From Faecalicatena_A orotica (GTDB lineage: Bacteria > Bacillota > Clostridia > Lachnospirales > Lachnospiraceae): 64,000 bases of DNA. The DNA is taken from the NCBI RefSeq assembly GCF_040545875.1, contig NZ_JBEPMR010000011.1. One strand, 5' to 3'. The stretch's first letter is position 1; each line of letters begins with the position of its first letter. The notes under the pieces are model-generated. The model did no database searches. It worked only from the letters and a program-made list of their open reading frames with translations, and was not told the origin of the DNA. This document shows positions 15,573 to 24,030 of this stretch, piece by piece. A program made the translations under genes and the position numbers.

Positions 15573-15739
15573 AATTAATATAAACTGAACTTCGTACTAG
15601 AACGCGGTCTATTCGTCGATTTTTTATCAATTTGGGCTCCGTATTTTGCAGGATACTTTCTATATAATAGGTTATTTTATTCCTGTTATTAAATCGCTTA
15701 TAGACAAGTTCTATAAACTACCAATTAGGAGGAAAAGTA

Positions 15740-16777
15740 ATGAATTACAATCCCAAAATTAACCTGGATGCATTCGAAGCATCATTTAAGGCAATCGACA
15801 CACACACTGTCGGAGAGTTCACCCGTATTATTATGTCAGGATTTCCTGAGTTAAAAGGGGACTCCATGATGGAACGCAAGCAGTACCTTGCAAAAAACTA
15901 TGATAAATACCGTCAGGCACTCATGTTCGAACCGCGCGGCCATCATGATATGTTTGGTGCACTCGTTACAGAGCCTGTTAATCCGGAAGCAGACTTCGGT
16001 GTTATCTTCATGGATACGGGTGAATATCTGAACATGTGCGGACATGGGACGATCGGAACAACAACGGCTCTGATCGAAGCCGGACTCGTTCCTGCTGTTG
16101 AACCGTATACAGAAGTAGTATTAGACGCTCCGGCCGGACTTATTCGTGTAAAGGCAGAAGTTAAGAATGGAAAGGTTCTGAACGTAACCTTGACAAATGT
16201 GCCTGCTTTCTTATATAAAGAAAATCTGACGACCGTTGTCGACGGCAAAGAAGTAAAATACGATATTGCATTCGGCGGAAGTTTCTTCGCCCTCGTAGAT
16301 ATCGAGCAGATGGGCTGGACAGTTAACAAAGAGTCTATTCCTGAATTAACCAATTTCGGAATGAAGGTCATTGAACAGGTTAATAAAGAAGTAGAGATTA
16401 AGCATCCTGAACTTGACATCACTACCGTAGACCTGGCTGAGCTTTACTGCCATACAAAAACTGACGGATGTGACTACCGCAACGTAGTTATTTTCGGTGA
16501 TTACATGGCTGACCGTTCACCGTGCGGAACAGGAACAAGTGCAAAGCTGGCAACACTTTACTCCCGCGGCCAGATAAAGATCGGAGAGCCTTTCGTATAC
16601 GAAAGCTTTATCGGTTCCCAGTTCAAAGGCGTTATAAAGGAAGAAGCAACAGTAGGGGAATTCAAAGCAGTCATTCCTCAAATTACAGGAAGCGCCTATA
16701 TCACAGGAGAGTCAACTTATGTAATCGATCCGGATGATCCGCTCAGATACGGTTTCAAAGTATCCAGAGGAAAATAA
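15740..16777 (+). CDS. prdF: Proline racemase PrdF
   Basis: 345 aa cofactor-independent racemase that converts L-proline to D-proline, the substrate of proline reductase. Both catalytic cysteines are present: Cys100 in NMCGHGT and Cys262 in RSPCGTGTSA. The D-x-HTVGEFTR segment near residues 20-29 is the family's substrate-side motif. 4-hydroxyproline epimerases share the fold, but the prd context decides for proline racemase. AGGAGG RBS before ATG. It is divergent from tRNA-Sec and prdC, unlike C. difficile where prdF ends the operon. Confidence 0.95.
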   Translation: MNYNPKINLDAFEASFKAIDTHTVGEFTRIIMSGFPELKGDSMMERKQYLAKNYDKYRQALMFEPRGHHDMFGALVTEPVNPEADFGVIFMDTGEYLNMCGHGTIGTTTALIEAGLVPAVEPYTEVVLDAPAGLIRVKAEVKNGKVLNVTLTNVPAFLYKENLTTVVDGKEVKYDIAFGGSFFALVDIEQMGWTVNKESIPELTNFGMKVIEQVNKEVEIKHPELDITTVDLAELYCHTKTDGCDYRNVVIFGDYMADRSPCGTGTSAKLATLYSRGQIKIGEPFVYESFIGSQFKGVIKEEATVGEFKAVIPQITGSAYITGESTYVIDPDDPLRYGFKVSRGK

Positions 16778-16803
16778 GAAACAGTCCTAGTCCTTATATA
16801 TAA

Positions 16804-16845
16804 GGGGAAAATGAAGGGGAAATCTTCATTTTCCTCTTTTTGTTT
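16804..16845 (+). terminator. prdF terminator
   Basis: GGGGAAAATGAAG pairs with CTTCATTTTCCTC over 13 positions around a 7-base loop and is followed by TTTTTGTTT. Confidence 0.85.
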
Positions 16846-16872
16846 GTAGCGGACTCCAACTTATGCTATACT
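16844..16872 (+). promoter_or_regulatory. Promoter of the TetR-type gene
   Basis: TTGTAG (16844-16849), 17 bases, TATACT (16867-16872). Start expected near 16880, about 90 bases before the gene. Confidence 0.6.
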
Positions 16873-16966
16873 ATAATACAAGCTAAAAAGAAACAACTGT
16901 ATGCAGCCTCTCAGTTATTATTCACATATCCTGACAGCTGCGCATTTACAAGGAAGTGAGGGTATT

Positions 16967-17554
16967 ATGCCACGTAAAAAACAGACAACCAAAAGCAGAA
17001 TTGTAAAGGCTGCCTGGAATTTATTTTATAAAAACGGTTACGACAATACTACCGTCGAAGACATTATTAAGTTGTCAAAGACATCCAAGGGAACCTTTTA
17101 CCACTATTTTAAGGGGCAAGATGCCCTTCTTTCTACTTTATCTGATCTGTTCGACCAGAAATATGAAGAAATCAACAATACTCTGGACCAGTCACTCTCT
17201 TCCAGAGACAAGCTGTTACTGCTGAACCACGAATTATTCTATATGATTGAGACGAGCATCGACATGAACCTGCTTGCATCCTTATATTCCTCCCAGCTTG
17301 TAACTAAAGATAACCGGTCACTGCTGGATGATGACCGTTATTATTTTCAGCTGATTACAGAGATCATAGCGTCAGGGATAGATACCGGGGAATTCAGCCG
17401 GACTTCTACTGTTGACGGGCTTGTAAAAATCTACACCATGTATGAGCGTGCGCTCTTGTATGACTGGGCACTGTGTGAGGGTAAATATTCACTTTCCGCT
17501 TATAGTGACAAGTTACTGCCGCATGTACTGGATAATTTTGAAAAAGGAATATGA
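16967..17554 (+). CDS. TetR/AcrR family transcriptional regulator
   Basis: 195 aa from ATG 16967, preceded by AAGGAAGTGAGGG; the open frame continues upstream but lacks a better RBS. The N-terminal helix-turn-helix reads KSRIVKAAWNLFYKNGYDNT then VEDIIKLSKTSKGTFYHYFK (about residues 9-48), the canonical TetR DNA-binding domain. The C-terminal ligand domain is unremarkable. It stands alone between prdF and a membrane protein; its target is unknown. Confidence 0.9.
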   Translation: MPRKKQTTKSRIVKAAWNLFYKNGYDNTTVEDIIKLSKTSKGTFYHYFKGQDALLSTLSDLFDQKYEEINNTLDQSLSSRDKLLLLNHELFYMIETSIDMNLLASLYSSQLVTKDNRSLLDDDRYYFQLITEIIASGIDTGEFSRTSTVDGLVKIYTMYERALLYDWALCEGKYSLSAYSDKLLPHVLDNFEKGI

Positions 17555-17625
17555 TAGCCGCAAATCATTGTGTTTTTCGACAAAAACTGATATGATTAAG
17601 AAAAATCTTAATGGAGGTATTATCT

Positions 17626-18315
17626 GTGTCTGAAGAATCTACACTTGTAAAAGATGAAACTGTTAAATCAACTGCTGAAGGCACTGTAACAGCCGGTGAG
17701 AACGCCGTTAATCCGACTAATTCAGATGCTTCGAATATTGTACCTTTTAATTCCGAAGAACCGGCTGCCGTGAATGCCGCCGAGGTTTCTGAAGAGACTC
17801 AGGATCCTTCCGTTAATATAGCAGAAACTGCCACACCTGTAGAAGGGGCTGCTGCAAAGGTGGTCCAAAGGGCTTCTGATATTGCGGATAAAGCCTCTGC
17901 ATATACGGAAAAAGCTGCCGATTTTGCAGGAAAGACTGCACAAAAGGCTGCTTCACATATCAAACCGGAGCCAGAGGATGATTTTCTAAATGAAGATATT
18001 CCTGAGAAGAAGCGCTTTCATTTCAAGAGGGACGATAAAGAATTTTTCCGGGATAAATGGATTCTTTCCCGCATCAGCGAGGAAAACCTGATGGAATATC
18101 TTAAGCTTGAACAGCGGCGCAGTGAGTTGCAGCAGGAGGCTAAGAATATTAAGGAAAAACGTATTCTGAAAGCTTTTGAGATGACACTGGGCCTTGCTGC
18201 CATTGTTGCTGTTATCTATCTGCTCAGGGACAATCCGTCCATACTCGTTAATATCCTTTACATAGCGGGTATACTGGCTGCTTTCTGGGTATGGAAGAAT
18301 CCCAAAGATAAGTAG
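17626..18315 (+). CDS. Two-TM hypothetical protein with acidic Ala-rich N-terminus
   Basis: 229 aa from GTG 17626, which has GGAGG eight bases upstream; the upstream ATG at 17611 is part of that RBS. Residues 1-80 are acidic and low-complexity (many E, A, T, V). Residues around 85-115 hold a LEA-like Ala/Lys heptad run (VVQRASDIADKASAYTEKAA). A basic segment follows (KKRFHFKRDDKEFFRDKW), then a coiled stretch (EYLKLEQRRSELQQEAKNIK) and two hydrophobic helices near the C-terminus (TLGLAAIVAVIYLL and ILVNILYIAGILAAFWVW). I do not recognise the family. Probably a membrane protein with a cytoplasmic tail. Confidence 0.75.
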   Translation: MSEESTLVKDETVKSTAEGTVTAGENAVNPTNSDASNIVPFNSEEPAAVNAAEVSEETQDPSVNIAETATPVEGAAAKVVQRASDIADKASAYTEKAADFAGKTAQKAASHIKPEPEDDFLNEDIPEKKRFHFKRDDKEFFRDKWILSRISEENLMEYLKLEQRRSELQQEAKNIKEKRILKAFEMTLGLAAIVAVIYLLRDNPSILVNILYIAGILAAFWVWKNPKDK

Positions 18316-18360
18316 AATATCATATATACATTCGTTCTATAGTTCCCATATGTTTTAACA

Positions 18361-18407
18361 AAAGCCCACCGTACAACATTTCCGGCTGTACGGCGGGCTT
18401 ATTTTAT
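18361..18407 (+). terminator. Terminator after the two-TM protein
   Basis: AAGCCC-A-CCGTACA pairs with TGTACGG-C-GGGCTT and is followed by ATTTTATT. Confidence 0.85.
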
Positions 18408-18430
18408 TCTTTCAAATCATCAATCTTCCC

Positions 18431-18485
18431 TTGCATTTCTTCTACCTTGTGATACAATATAGTTAAGAATATTGTTATACAAGGT
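18431..18485 (+). promoter_or_regulatory. padR promoter and palindromic operator
   Basis: TTGCAT (18431-18436), 16 bases, TACAAT (18453-18458). A large inverted repeat, ACCTTGT..CAATAT (18444-18460) with ATATTG..ACAAGGT (18469-18485), overlaps the -10 and start. Its ATAC..GTAT-like arms fit a PadR dimer site, suggesting autorepression. Confidence 0.65.
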
Positions 18486-18507
18486 AGTGGACGAAGGAGG
18501 GAGGCTT

Positions 18508-18834
18508 ATGGATAAATCCCAGTTAATGAAAGGTATTCTGGAAGGATGCATCCTGAAAATCATTGAACAATCTGAAACCTACGGATATGAGATAGTCACG
18601 CAGCTTCAGGAAAATGGATTTACAGAGGTGAAGGAAGGTACGCTTTATCCGCTTCTGCTCCGCCTCGAAAAGAAGAAACTAATCACTGCAACTTATAAAC
18701 CCAGCCCATTGGGCCCCAGCCGCAAATACTATACACTTACTCCGGACGGTAACCAATACCTCCACTCTTTTTTGACCAGCTGGAAGGATATCTCGGAGTC
18801 GGTGCACAATATTTTTAAGGAGGACATACTATGA
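18508..18834 (+). CDS. PadR family transcriptional regulator
   Basis: 108 aa from ATG 18508, just after a GAAGGAGGG RBS. LMKGILEGCILKIIEQSETY, GYEIVTQLQE and EGTLYPLLLRLEKKKLITA, then GPSRKYYTLTPDG form the winged-helix DNA-binding domain that defines PadR. Stop overlaps the next gene (ATGATG), so the pair is coupled. Such pairs usually respond to membrane or envelope stress; not shown here. Confidence 0.92.
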   Translation: MDKSQLMKGILEGCILKIIEQSETYGYEIVTQLQENGFTEVKEGTLYPLLLRLEKKKLITATYKPSPLGPSRKYYTLTPDGNQYLHSFLTSWKDISESVHNIFKEDIL

Positions 18835-19511
18835 TGCTGTTTACCAATCAATTACACAAGCTCGAGCTGGAAAACAAGGATTCTTTCCAATCTGTACAGA
18901 ACGGGGACAGCCGCAGGGAAATTGTAAATATGATGAAATATCTGTCTGCATCTTCTCTCTCCCTCTACCAGATCCAGATTATACGAAAAGACCTGATCGG
19001 GATGGCTATTGAAGGGGAAAGGAAAGGTCTTCCCCTGAAAGAGGTCCTCGGCAGTGAGCCGAAGGAGTTTTGTGATAAAATTATCCAGAATTCGGGGGAA
19101 TATGCAGGATGGGAGCATTTTATGAACCTCCTGCTAGAATATTTACAGATGGCCACACTATTCTACTTCATCCGTTTTATTTTCATAAGCTCGGCACCTG
19201 CCAGTTTTGGACTGGATTACTCATTCATGATCTGGCTGGTCGTATGGTGTGTGGGTGGAGTCGTGCTGCCTGATTATATCGGAAGAAAGTTCTCCATATC
19301 CAAGAAACCCTATGGCAGATATCTTGGATGGGTATGCCGCCTGCTTGCACTTTTAAGTTTCATCTGGCTGAGCAGCTCACCATTAGCCAGACAGTTTCTA
19401 TTCAGGGCCAACGGATGGCTCATCCTCGTTGTCATGTTACTGATGCTTGCTGCCGCCACCGCAGCCATGAACAGGCACTGGGCAAGATGCGCACAGCGTT
19501 TTCCGCAATGA
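18831..19511 (+). CDS. PadR-linked membrane protein
   Basis: 226 aa overlapping padR by four bases. The N-terminal ~95 residues are soluble and helical (MMKYLSASSLSLYQIQIIRK, EGERKGLPLKEVLG), resembling the small DUF1048/HAAS-type domains that accompany PadR. Four hydrophobic helices follow: YLQMATLFYFIRFIF, FMIWLVVWCVGGVVLP, LGWVCRLLALLSFIWL, WLILVVMLLMLAAATAA. Family membership is tentative; function unknown. Confidence 0.75.
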   Translation: MMLFTNQLHKLELENKDSFQSVQNGDSRREIVNMMKYLSASSLSLYQIQIIRKDLIGMAIEGERKGLPLKEVLGSEPKEFCDKIIQNSGEYAGWEHFMNLLLEYLQMATLFYFIRFIFISSAPASFGLDYSFMIWLVVWCVGGVVLPDYIGRKFSISKKPYGRYLGWVCRLLALLSFIWLSSSPLARQFLFRANGWLILVVMLLMLAAATAAMNRHWARCAQRFPQ

Positions 19512-19517
19512 CACAAA

Positions 19518-19547
19518 AAACGGGAGGCTGCTCTCTTCCTCCCGTTT
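19518..19547 (+). terminator. Terminator after the PadR pair
   Basis: AAACGGGAGG pairs with CCTCCCGTTT around a 10-base loop; an A-run precedes it, so it may also serve the minus-strand gene ending at 19571. Confidence 0.75.
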
Positions 19548-19570
19548 ACATTTCTTGCTTATAATATTTA

Positions 19571-19807
19571 TCACACAAGACACTCCTGCATTGCTTCCAT
19601 TTCTATCCCTGCGTTTTCCATCGCATGGCTGACCACTTCACGTTTTTCCAGTTCCGTACACCAGGACAGTCCGCATCCGGCCGAAAGGACACGGGGTACC
19701 GGAATAAGCCTGCCGGGAACCTCTTGTTCCTTACACACCTTTTCCATCGCCATTGCATCTGCTGTTGTATGAAATGTCACTACTAATTTTAATTCTTTTT
19801 TTCTCAT
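19571..19807 (-). CDS. DUF3343 putative Se/S carrier protein
   Basis: 78 aa from ATG 19805-19807 (MRKKELKLVVTFHTTADAM); a TTG five codons upstream is possible. It keeps the family's HTTADAMAMEKVCKEQEVPG and the cysteine-bearing LSAGCGLSWC (Cys about 45 and 50). DUF3343 (PF11823) proteins are thought to carry selenium or sulfur from cysteine desulfurases. The position directly downstream of a desulfurase gene and near selDAB supports that. Confidence 0.85.
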   Translation of the reverse strand: MRKKELKLVVTFHTTADAMAMEKVCKEQEVPGRLIPVPRVLSAGCGLSWCTELEKREVVSHAMENAGIEMEAMQECLV

Positions 19808-19870
19808 CTTTCTCTTATTCAATGATGGCAGGATCTGTACCCCGCATCTGCTTCCTTCATCTTATTTTTG

Positions 19871-19891
19871 CAAAGGGGTCTGACCCCTTTG
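19871..19891. repeat. Dispersed palindrome family A, copy 2
   Basis: CAAAGGGGTCTGACCCCTTTG (21 bases, perfect except the centre), between the desulfurase gene and the DUF3343 gene. The flank GAGGCTGATTGACAATAACA resembles that of copy 4. Confidence 0.85.
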
Positions 19892-19925
19892 AGGCTGATT
19901 GACAATAACATAACAACCTGCTGTA

Positions 19926-21062
19926 TTAATCGGCAGCGATCTCCCGCACTGCTTCTATGGCAGCGTCTACTTCCTCTTCCGTATTATAATGTGAAAAGCT
20001 AAATCTGACCGCCCCCTGTTTCTCGGTTCCGAGGGCCTTGTGCATCAGGGGTGCACAGTGCGCCCCCGGCCTGGTGGAAATACCGTAAGTGACAAAAAGC
20101 TCATCGCTGATTTCTGAAGAATCATAGTCCGCAATATTAAAAGTTACGATCGGGCACCTCTTTTCTGCCTCAAAGTCTCCGTATATCTTTACACCTTTGA
20201 TTTGGGATATTCCCTCGTAAAACCTTCTCATGAGGTCAGTTTCTTTCTTCTCTATCTCTTCAATGCCAGTCTCCTCCAGATATTTCAGCGCCGCATTCAG
20301 GCCGGCAATCCCATGTCCGTTCAGTGTCCCGGCTTCCAATGCCGTCGGCATTTCCTGCGGATGATGCATGTTGTACGTGTCAACGCCGGAGCCGCCGCAA
20401 AGGAGCGGGCGCACGGCCAGCCCTTCCCTCACATACATGCCGCCAGTCCCCTGTGGTCCCAGAAGACTTTTATGGCCGGTAAAGCAAAGGATATCTATAT
20501 TCATTGCCTGAACATCAATCGGAAATACTCCTGCCGTCTGCGATGCATCTACTACAAAAAGAATGCCGTGGCTTTTTGCTATATTTCCCACCCAGTGTAT
20601 ATCCACCATATTGCCTGTCAGGTTCGAACCATGCGTGCAGATTATCGCACGAGTATTTTCACGGATGGCATTCTCCATTTCTTCATAACAGATATTCCCT
20701 TTTTCATCTGATGGAAGTATGGTGAGTTCAACGCCTTTATCCCTGCACTCATATAGCGGCCGAAGAACGGAATTGTGTTCCAGCACCGTCGTAATCACAT
20801 GGTCTCCCGGATTTAAGGTTCCTTTTATGGCAATATTCAGACTCTCCGTAGAATTAGCCGTAAAGACGATCTGCTTTGGGTTTTCCGCATGAAAAAAACG
20901 GCTTAGTCTCTCTCTTGTATTATATATGATTCTCGATGCACTTAAGGCAGCCTCCGTAGCTCCCCGTCCTGCATTACCAATTGAATTCATCGCCTGAACG
21001 ACAGCCTCCGTCACTTCTTTCGGTTTTCGCATTGTCGTTGCGGCGTTATCCATATAAATCAT
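19926..21062 (-). CDS. Cysteine desulfurase / selenocysteine lyase-type aminotransferase V
   Basis: 378 aa PLP enzyme. MIYMDNAATTMRKPKEV is the family start; EHNSVLRPLYE and VDASQTAGVFPID bind PLP; Lys198 in CFTGHKSLLGPQGTGG is the Schiff-base lysine; Cys336 in RPGAHCAPLMHK is the persulfide cysteine. Length and motifs fit the short class V family common in Sec-using Firmicutes. Likely delivers S or Se toward SelD or DUF3343. It has its own promoter and follows the lysR terminator. Confidence 0.9.
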   Translation of the reverse strand: MIYMDNAATTMRKPKEVTEAVVQAMNSIGNAGRGATEAALSASRIIYNTRERLSRFFHAENPKQIVFTANSTESLNIAIKGTLNPGDHVITTVLEHNSVLRPLYECRDKGVELTILPSDEKGNICYEEMENAIRENTRAIICTHGSNLTGNMVDIHWVGNIAKSHGILFVVDASQTAGVFPIDVQAMNIDILCFTGHKSLLGPQGTGGMYVREGLAVRPLLCGGSGVDTYNMHHPQEMPTALEAGTLNGHGIAGLNAALKYLEETGIEEIEKKETDLMRRFYEGISQIKGVKIYGDFEAEKRCPIVTFNIADYDSSEISDELFVTYGISTRPGAHCAPLMHKALGTEKQGAVRFSFSHYNTEEEVDAAIEAVREIAAD

Positions 21063-21090
21063 AGTTCATCCCCCATTTCCATACATGTTT

Positions 21091-21120
21091 AGTATACCCT
21101 CCCTTCCCATAAGAGTCTAA
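21091..21120 (-). promoter_or_regulatory. Promoter of the desulfurase operon
   Basis: Minus strand TTAGAC (21115-21120), 18 bases, TATACT (21091-21096), about 25 bases before the ATG. Confidence 0.5.
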
Positions 21121-21138
21121 TCGAAAACATAAATAAAT

Positions 21139-21173
21139 AAGGACTATTATAGACATTATCTATAATAGTCCTT
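21139..21173. terminator. Terminator after the sel operon
   Basis: AAGGACTATTATAG and CTATAATAGTCCTT form a perfect 14-bp stem around a 7-base loop, with AT-rich tails on both sides. It ends the yedF-selD-selA-selB-lysR operon, 27 bases past the lysR stop. Confidence 0.85.
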
Positions 21174-21199
21174 AAAACCACTTTACATTCCATTCTCAG

Positions 21200-22117
21200 C
21201 TAAAGTGAAGGATACACTTTATCCACCACCCGCAAGAACTTTTCTGCAAGAGATGATAAATGAAAGTTTTTATTATACACAACATTAATGTCACGCCTGC
21301 CAGACTCTCCGTCCAGTGAGAACTCCAGCATTTTGCCCTCTATTATCTCGTCCCCCGCGGCCAGCCGGGAAATGATGGAGATCCCCATCCCCCGGCTCAC
21401 AGAACGCTTAATCGTTTCCTGATTCTCCATGCTCGCAACAATCTTAAGAGAGTCAAAATCCAGCCCCATCTTCTTCAGCAGCTTTTCTGCCTCTTTACGG
21501 GTGCCTGATCCTTCTTCCCTGAGTATGACCGGTTCATTCTGAATCCATTCTTTCCCAGCCGCTTTTCCTGCGCCTGACTTCTTAAGATTTCTAAACCTGT
21601 CGGTATTCGGGGTAATCACAACCAGTTCATCTTTATAAAACGGAATATACTGGCAGTATTTTTTATCCAGTACCGTACCGGTAAATCCGATGTCGACGTT
21701 GCCGTTTACTACCTGTTCCACCACTTTTGCGCTGTCAGTTTCCATAATCTTAAAATGTTCCTGCGGATACTTTTCACTAAAGCGGGCCAGTATCTGCGGG
21801 AGGAGGTACTGCGAAGGCACGCTGGATGCCGCAATATGGATGCAGTGACTCCCATCTTTTCTTGTCTGGTCATAAGTTGTCTCTATTTTTTTCTGAAGTA
21901 TGATCATCTGTTTCGCATATCCATAAAGAATCTTTCCATCCTCAGACAGATTTACTTCTTTTGTATTCCTGATAAACAGACGGACCCCCAGCTCCTTCTC
22001 CAGAGAAGAAATATGAGCACTCACTGTAGGCTGGGTTAAGAAAAGGGCCTTTGCCGCTTTTGAAAAGCTGCCTTCCTCTGCAACCGCTGCAAATGCTTCT
22101 AACTGTTTCAGATTCAT
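21200..22117 (-). CDS. LysR-type regulator, selenium-associated
   Basis: 305 aa. The N-terminal winged helix MNLKQLEAFAAVAEEGSFSK, then AAKALFLTQPTVSAHISSLE, is canonical LysR. The effector domain holds HIAASSVPSQYLLPQILARF (CysB/CysL-like). The start overlaps the selB stop by four bases (ATGA), so it is the fifth cistron of the sel operon. A LysR group linked to selenium genes is known in Firmicutes; the inducer is not known from sequence. Confidence 0.88.
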   Translation of the reverse strand: MNLKQLEAFAAVAEEGSFSKAAKALFLTQPTVSAHISSLEKELGVRLFIRNTKEVNLSEDGKILYGYAKQMIILQKKIETTYDQTRKDGSHCIHIAASSVPSQYLLPQILARFSEKYPQEHFKIMETDSAKVVEQVVNGNVDIGFTGTVLDKKYCQYIPFYKDELVVITPNTDRFRNLKKSGAGKAAGKEWIQNEPVILREEGSGTRKEAEKLLKKMGLDFDSLKIVASMENQETIKRSVSRGMGISIISRLAAGDEIIEGKMLEFSLDGESGRRDINVVYNKNFHLSSLAEKFLRVVDKVYPSL

Positions 22118-24030
22118 AGATTTGATATCCTTTCACTTTCTCCGCCTGTTTTCCGGGTTACTTTGATGCTGTCCATGTACTCCAGTATCGGCTTGGCGCT
22201 TTTCCTGCTCGTAGAAAACATATCCCGAATTTCGGCTATCGTGATTTTTCCATCTGCTTTCAGCTTCTCAACGATCTTTTCTTTTGCCTCGGCCATATAC
22301 ACACCCGGTGTATACATACCTTCGGCAACTTTTATGATTTCTCCGCTGTCTGTCATAAGAAGTAAGATATCGTCCACAGTCCGTGCCGGCACGCCGCCAA
22401 AATCAATATCAGCCAGCCTGACAAAATCGAATTTTGCAGGCTTAATAACGCCAAGCAGTTTTCTCCTTACTTTCTCAAAGGTTTCATCCCGGACTACCTC
22501 ATATCCCTTCGGCGCAAGGAATTCATCATGCCTTGTCAAAGTATCCTGTTCCTCCAGATATTCTATATACCTGTCAAATACATTCGGCTTTACCCGTTTC
22601 ATGAATGTACTGTGTACCTCCGCTTTCGGCATTCCATACCTGTAAGGATACTTTTTGATGTAGTCCTCAAGCGCCCCGAGTATCTTTTCCCTGTATGCGT
22701 GTTCATCTGCCATATGAAGGACATAAGTATCCTTTTTCATCGGGAATACGCACACAAGCCCCTGTGTGGCCAGCTCTGTCACTGCGGCCTCCGTCTCTTC
22801 CTTTGATAAAGCGGTCAGTTTTGCAAGTTCTGAAACCGATGCCATTGTCTCTGCAAAGTCTTTCACATGAAGCTCGATGACATCCTCTGCGGTGCCTGAT
22901 TCTTTCTGCCTGAGACTTTCAATTGTTTCTTTAGAAAAGCGTTTCTTTCTGGCCGCATTCGGCTCCAGAATCACGCCGCCGCCAATCGTTTCCATTGGGG
23001 AATAAAAGCGGACAACAAACCGGTCACCTCTTCGGAAGGCTACATCCTCTTCCATTCTCAACTGCACATACCCGCTGTCCCCGGGTCCCAGCTCCTCGTC
23101 CCCTAAAAGAACCGCACGGCACAGAACTTCACTCGTCCCGCTAAAGAAATGGAGCCTTGCATTGTTGGTCAAAAGCCGCATGGTAGAATCCAGCATTTCC
23201 AGCTTGACATCCATGAGCCTTGAATCGGTCATGCTGCCCGGAGGTGCAAGAACACAGCCTCTTTTTAAATCTTTTTTCTTCATATTAGATATATTAATAG
23301 CAACCCGCTGTCCCGCATAACATTTTTCCACATCCTGGCCGTGCACCTGGATATTCCTGATCTTGCATTCCTGTCCATTCGGAAACATTTCCAGTGTGTC
23401 TTCCTTTGAAATCGTACCGCTCACCAGAGTTCCCGTAACGATCGTGCCAAAACCGGATAACGAGAAAACCCGGTCTACAGGCAGTCTCGGGATGGTGTGG
23501 ATATCCTTTTCCTCCACCTCTTCCTCTGTGAGACGCTCAACAGTTTCAATCAATTCCGGAATGCCTTCCCCTGTCGCGGCCGATACCTTGACGACAGGAG
23601 CCGTTTCCAGAAATGTGCCCTCGAGTTCTTCTTTGATTTCCTCTTCGACCAGTTCCAGCCACTCCTCGTCCACCAGATCACATTTGTTCAGGACGAGAAT
23701 ACTTTTCTGGACGCCAAGCATCGCCAAAATATCCATATGTTCCCTCGTCTGGGGCATGATTCCCTCATCAGCCGCCACAACAAGCAGTACCATATCCATG
23801 CCGACGACTCCGGCAACCATGTTATTGATGAACTTTTCATGTCCGGGAACATCGATGATCCCCGCGCGGTTTCCGTTTGGCAGGTCAAAATACGTGAATC
23901 CGAGGTCTATCGTGATCCCCCGGCGCTGTTCTTCCTCCCAGCGGTCTGTATTACGTCCGGTCAGCGCCTTGATCAGTGTCGTCTTTCCGTGATCAATATG
24001 TCCCGCTGTTCCGATAATAATATGCTTCAT
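22114..24030 (-). CDS. selB: Selenocysteine-specific elongation factor SelB
   Basis: 638 aa GTPase that brings Sec-tRNA to UGA codons next to a SECIS. G1 GHIDHGKTT (about residues 10-18), G2 region RRGITIDLGF, G3 DVPGHEKF, G4 NKCD are complete. The C-terminal third comprises winged-helix repeats that bind SECIS RNA. I start at ATG 24028-24030 (MKHIIIGTAG) with an AAGGAAGG RBS; the frame extends nine codons upstream. The start lies inside selA (38-base overlap). Confidence 0.95.
   Translation of the reverse strand: MKHIIIGTAGHIDHGKTTLIKALTGRNTDRWEEEQRRGITIDLGFTYFDLPNGNRAGIIDVPGHEKFINNMVAGVVGMDMVLLVVAADEGIMPQTREHMDILAMLGVQKSILVLNKCDLVDEEWLELVEEEIKEELEGTFLETAPVVKVSAATGEGIPELIETVERLTEEEVEEKDIHTIPRLPVDRVFSLSGFGTIVTGTLVSGTISKEDTLEMFPNGQECKIRNIQVHGQDVEKCYAGQRVAINISNMKKKDLKRGCVLAPPGSMTDSRLMDVKLEMLDSTMRLLTNNARLHFFSGTSEVLCRAVLLGDEELGPGDSGYVQLRMEEDVAFRRGDRFVVRFYSPMETIGGGVILEPNAARKKRFSKETIESLRQKESGTAEDVIELHVKDFAETMASVSELAKLTALSKEETEAAVTELATQGLVCVFPMKKDTYVLHMADEHAYREKILGALEDYIKKYPYRYGMPKAEVHSTFMKRVKPNVFDRYIEYLEEQDTLTRHDEFLAPKGYEVVRDETFEKVRRKLLGVIKPAKFDFVRLADIDFGGVPARTVDDILLLMTDSGEIIKVAEGMYTPGVYMAEAKEKIVEKLKADGKITIAEIRDMFSTSRKSAKPILEYMDSIKVTRKTGGESERISNL

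Noticed and set aside
15631..15649. Sigma-54 promoter before prdF
   Set aside because: TTGGGC...TTTTGCA has GG and GC 11 rather than 10 bases apart and no activator gene is present in the window.
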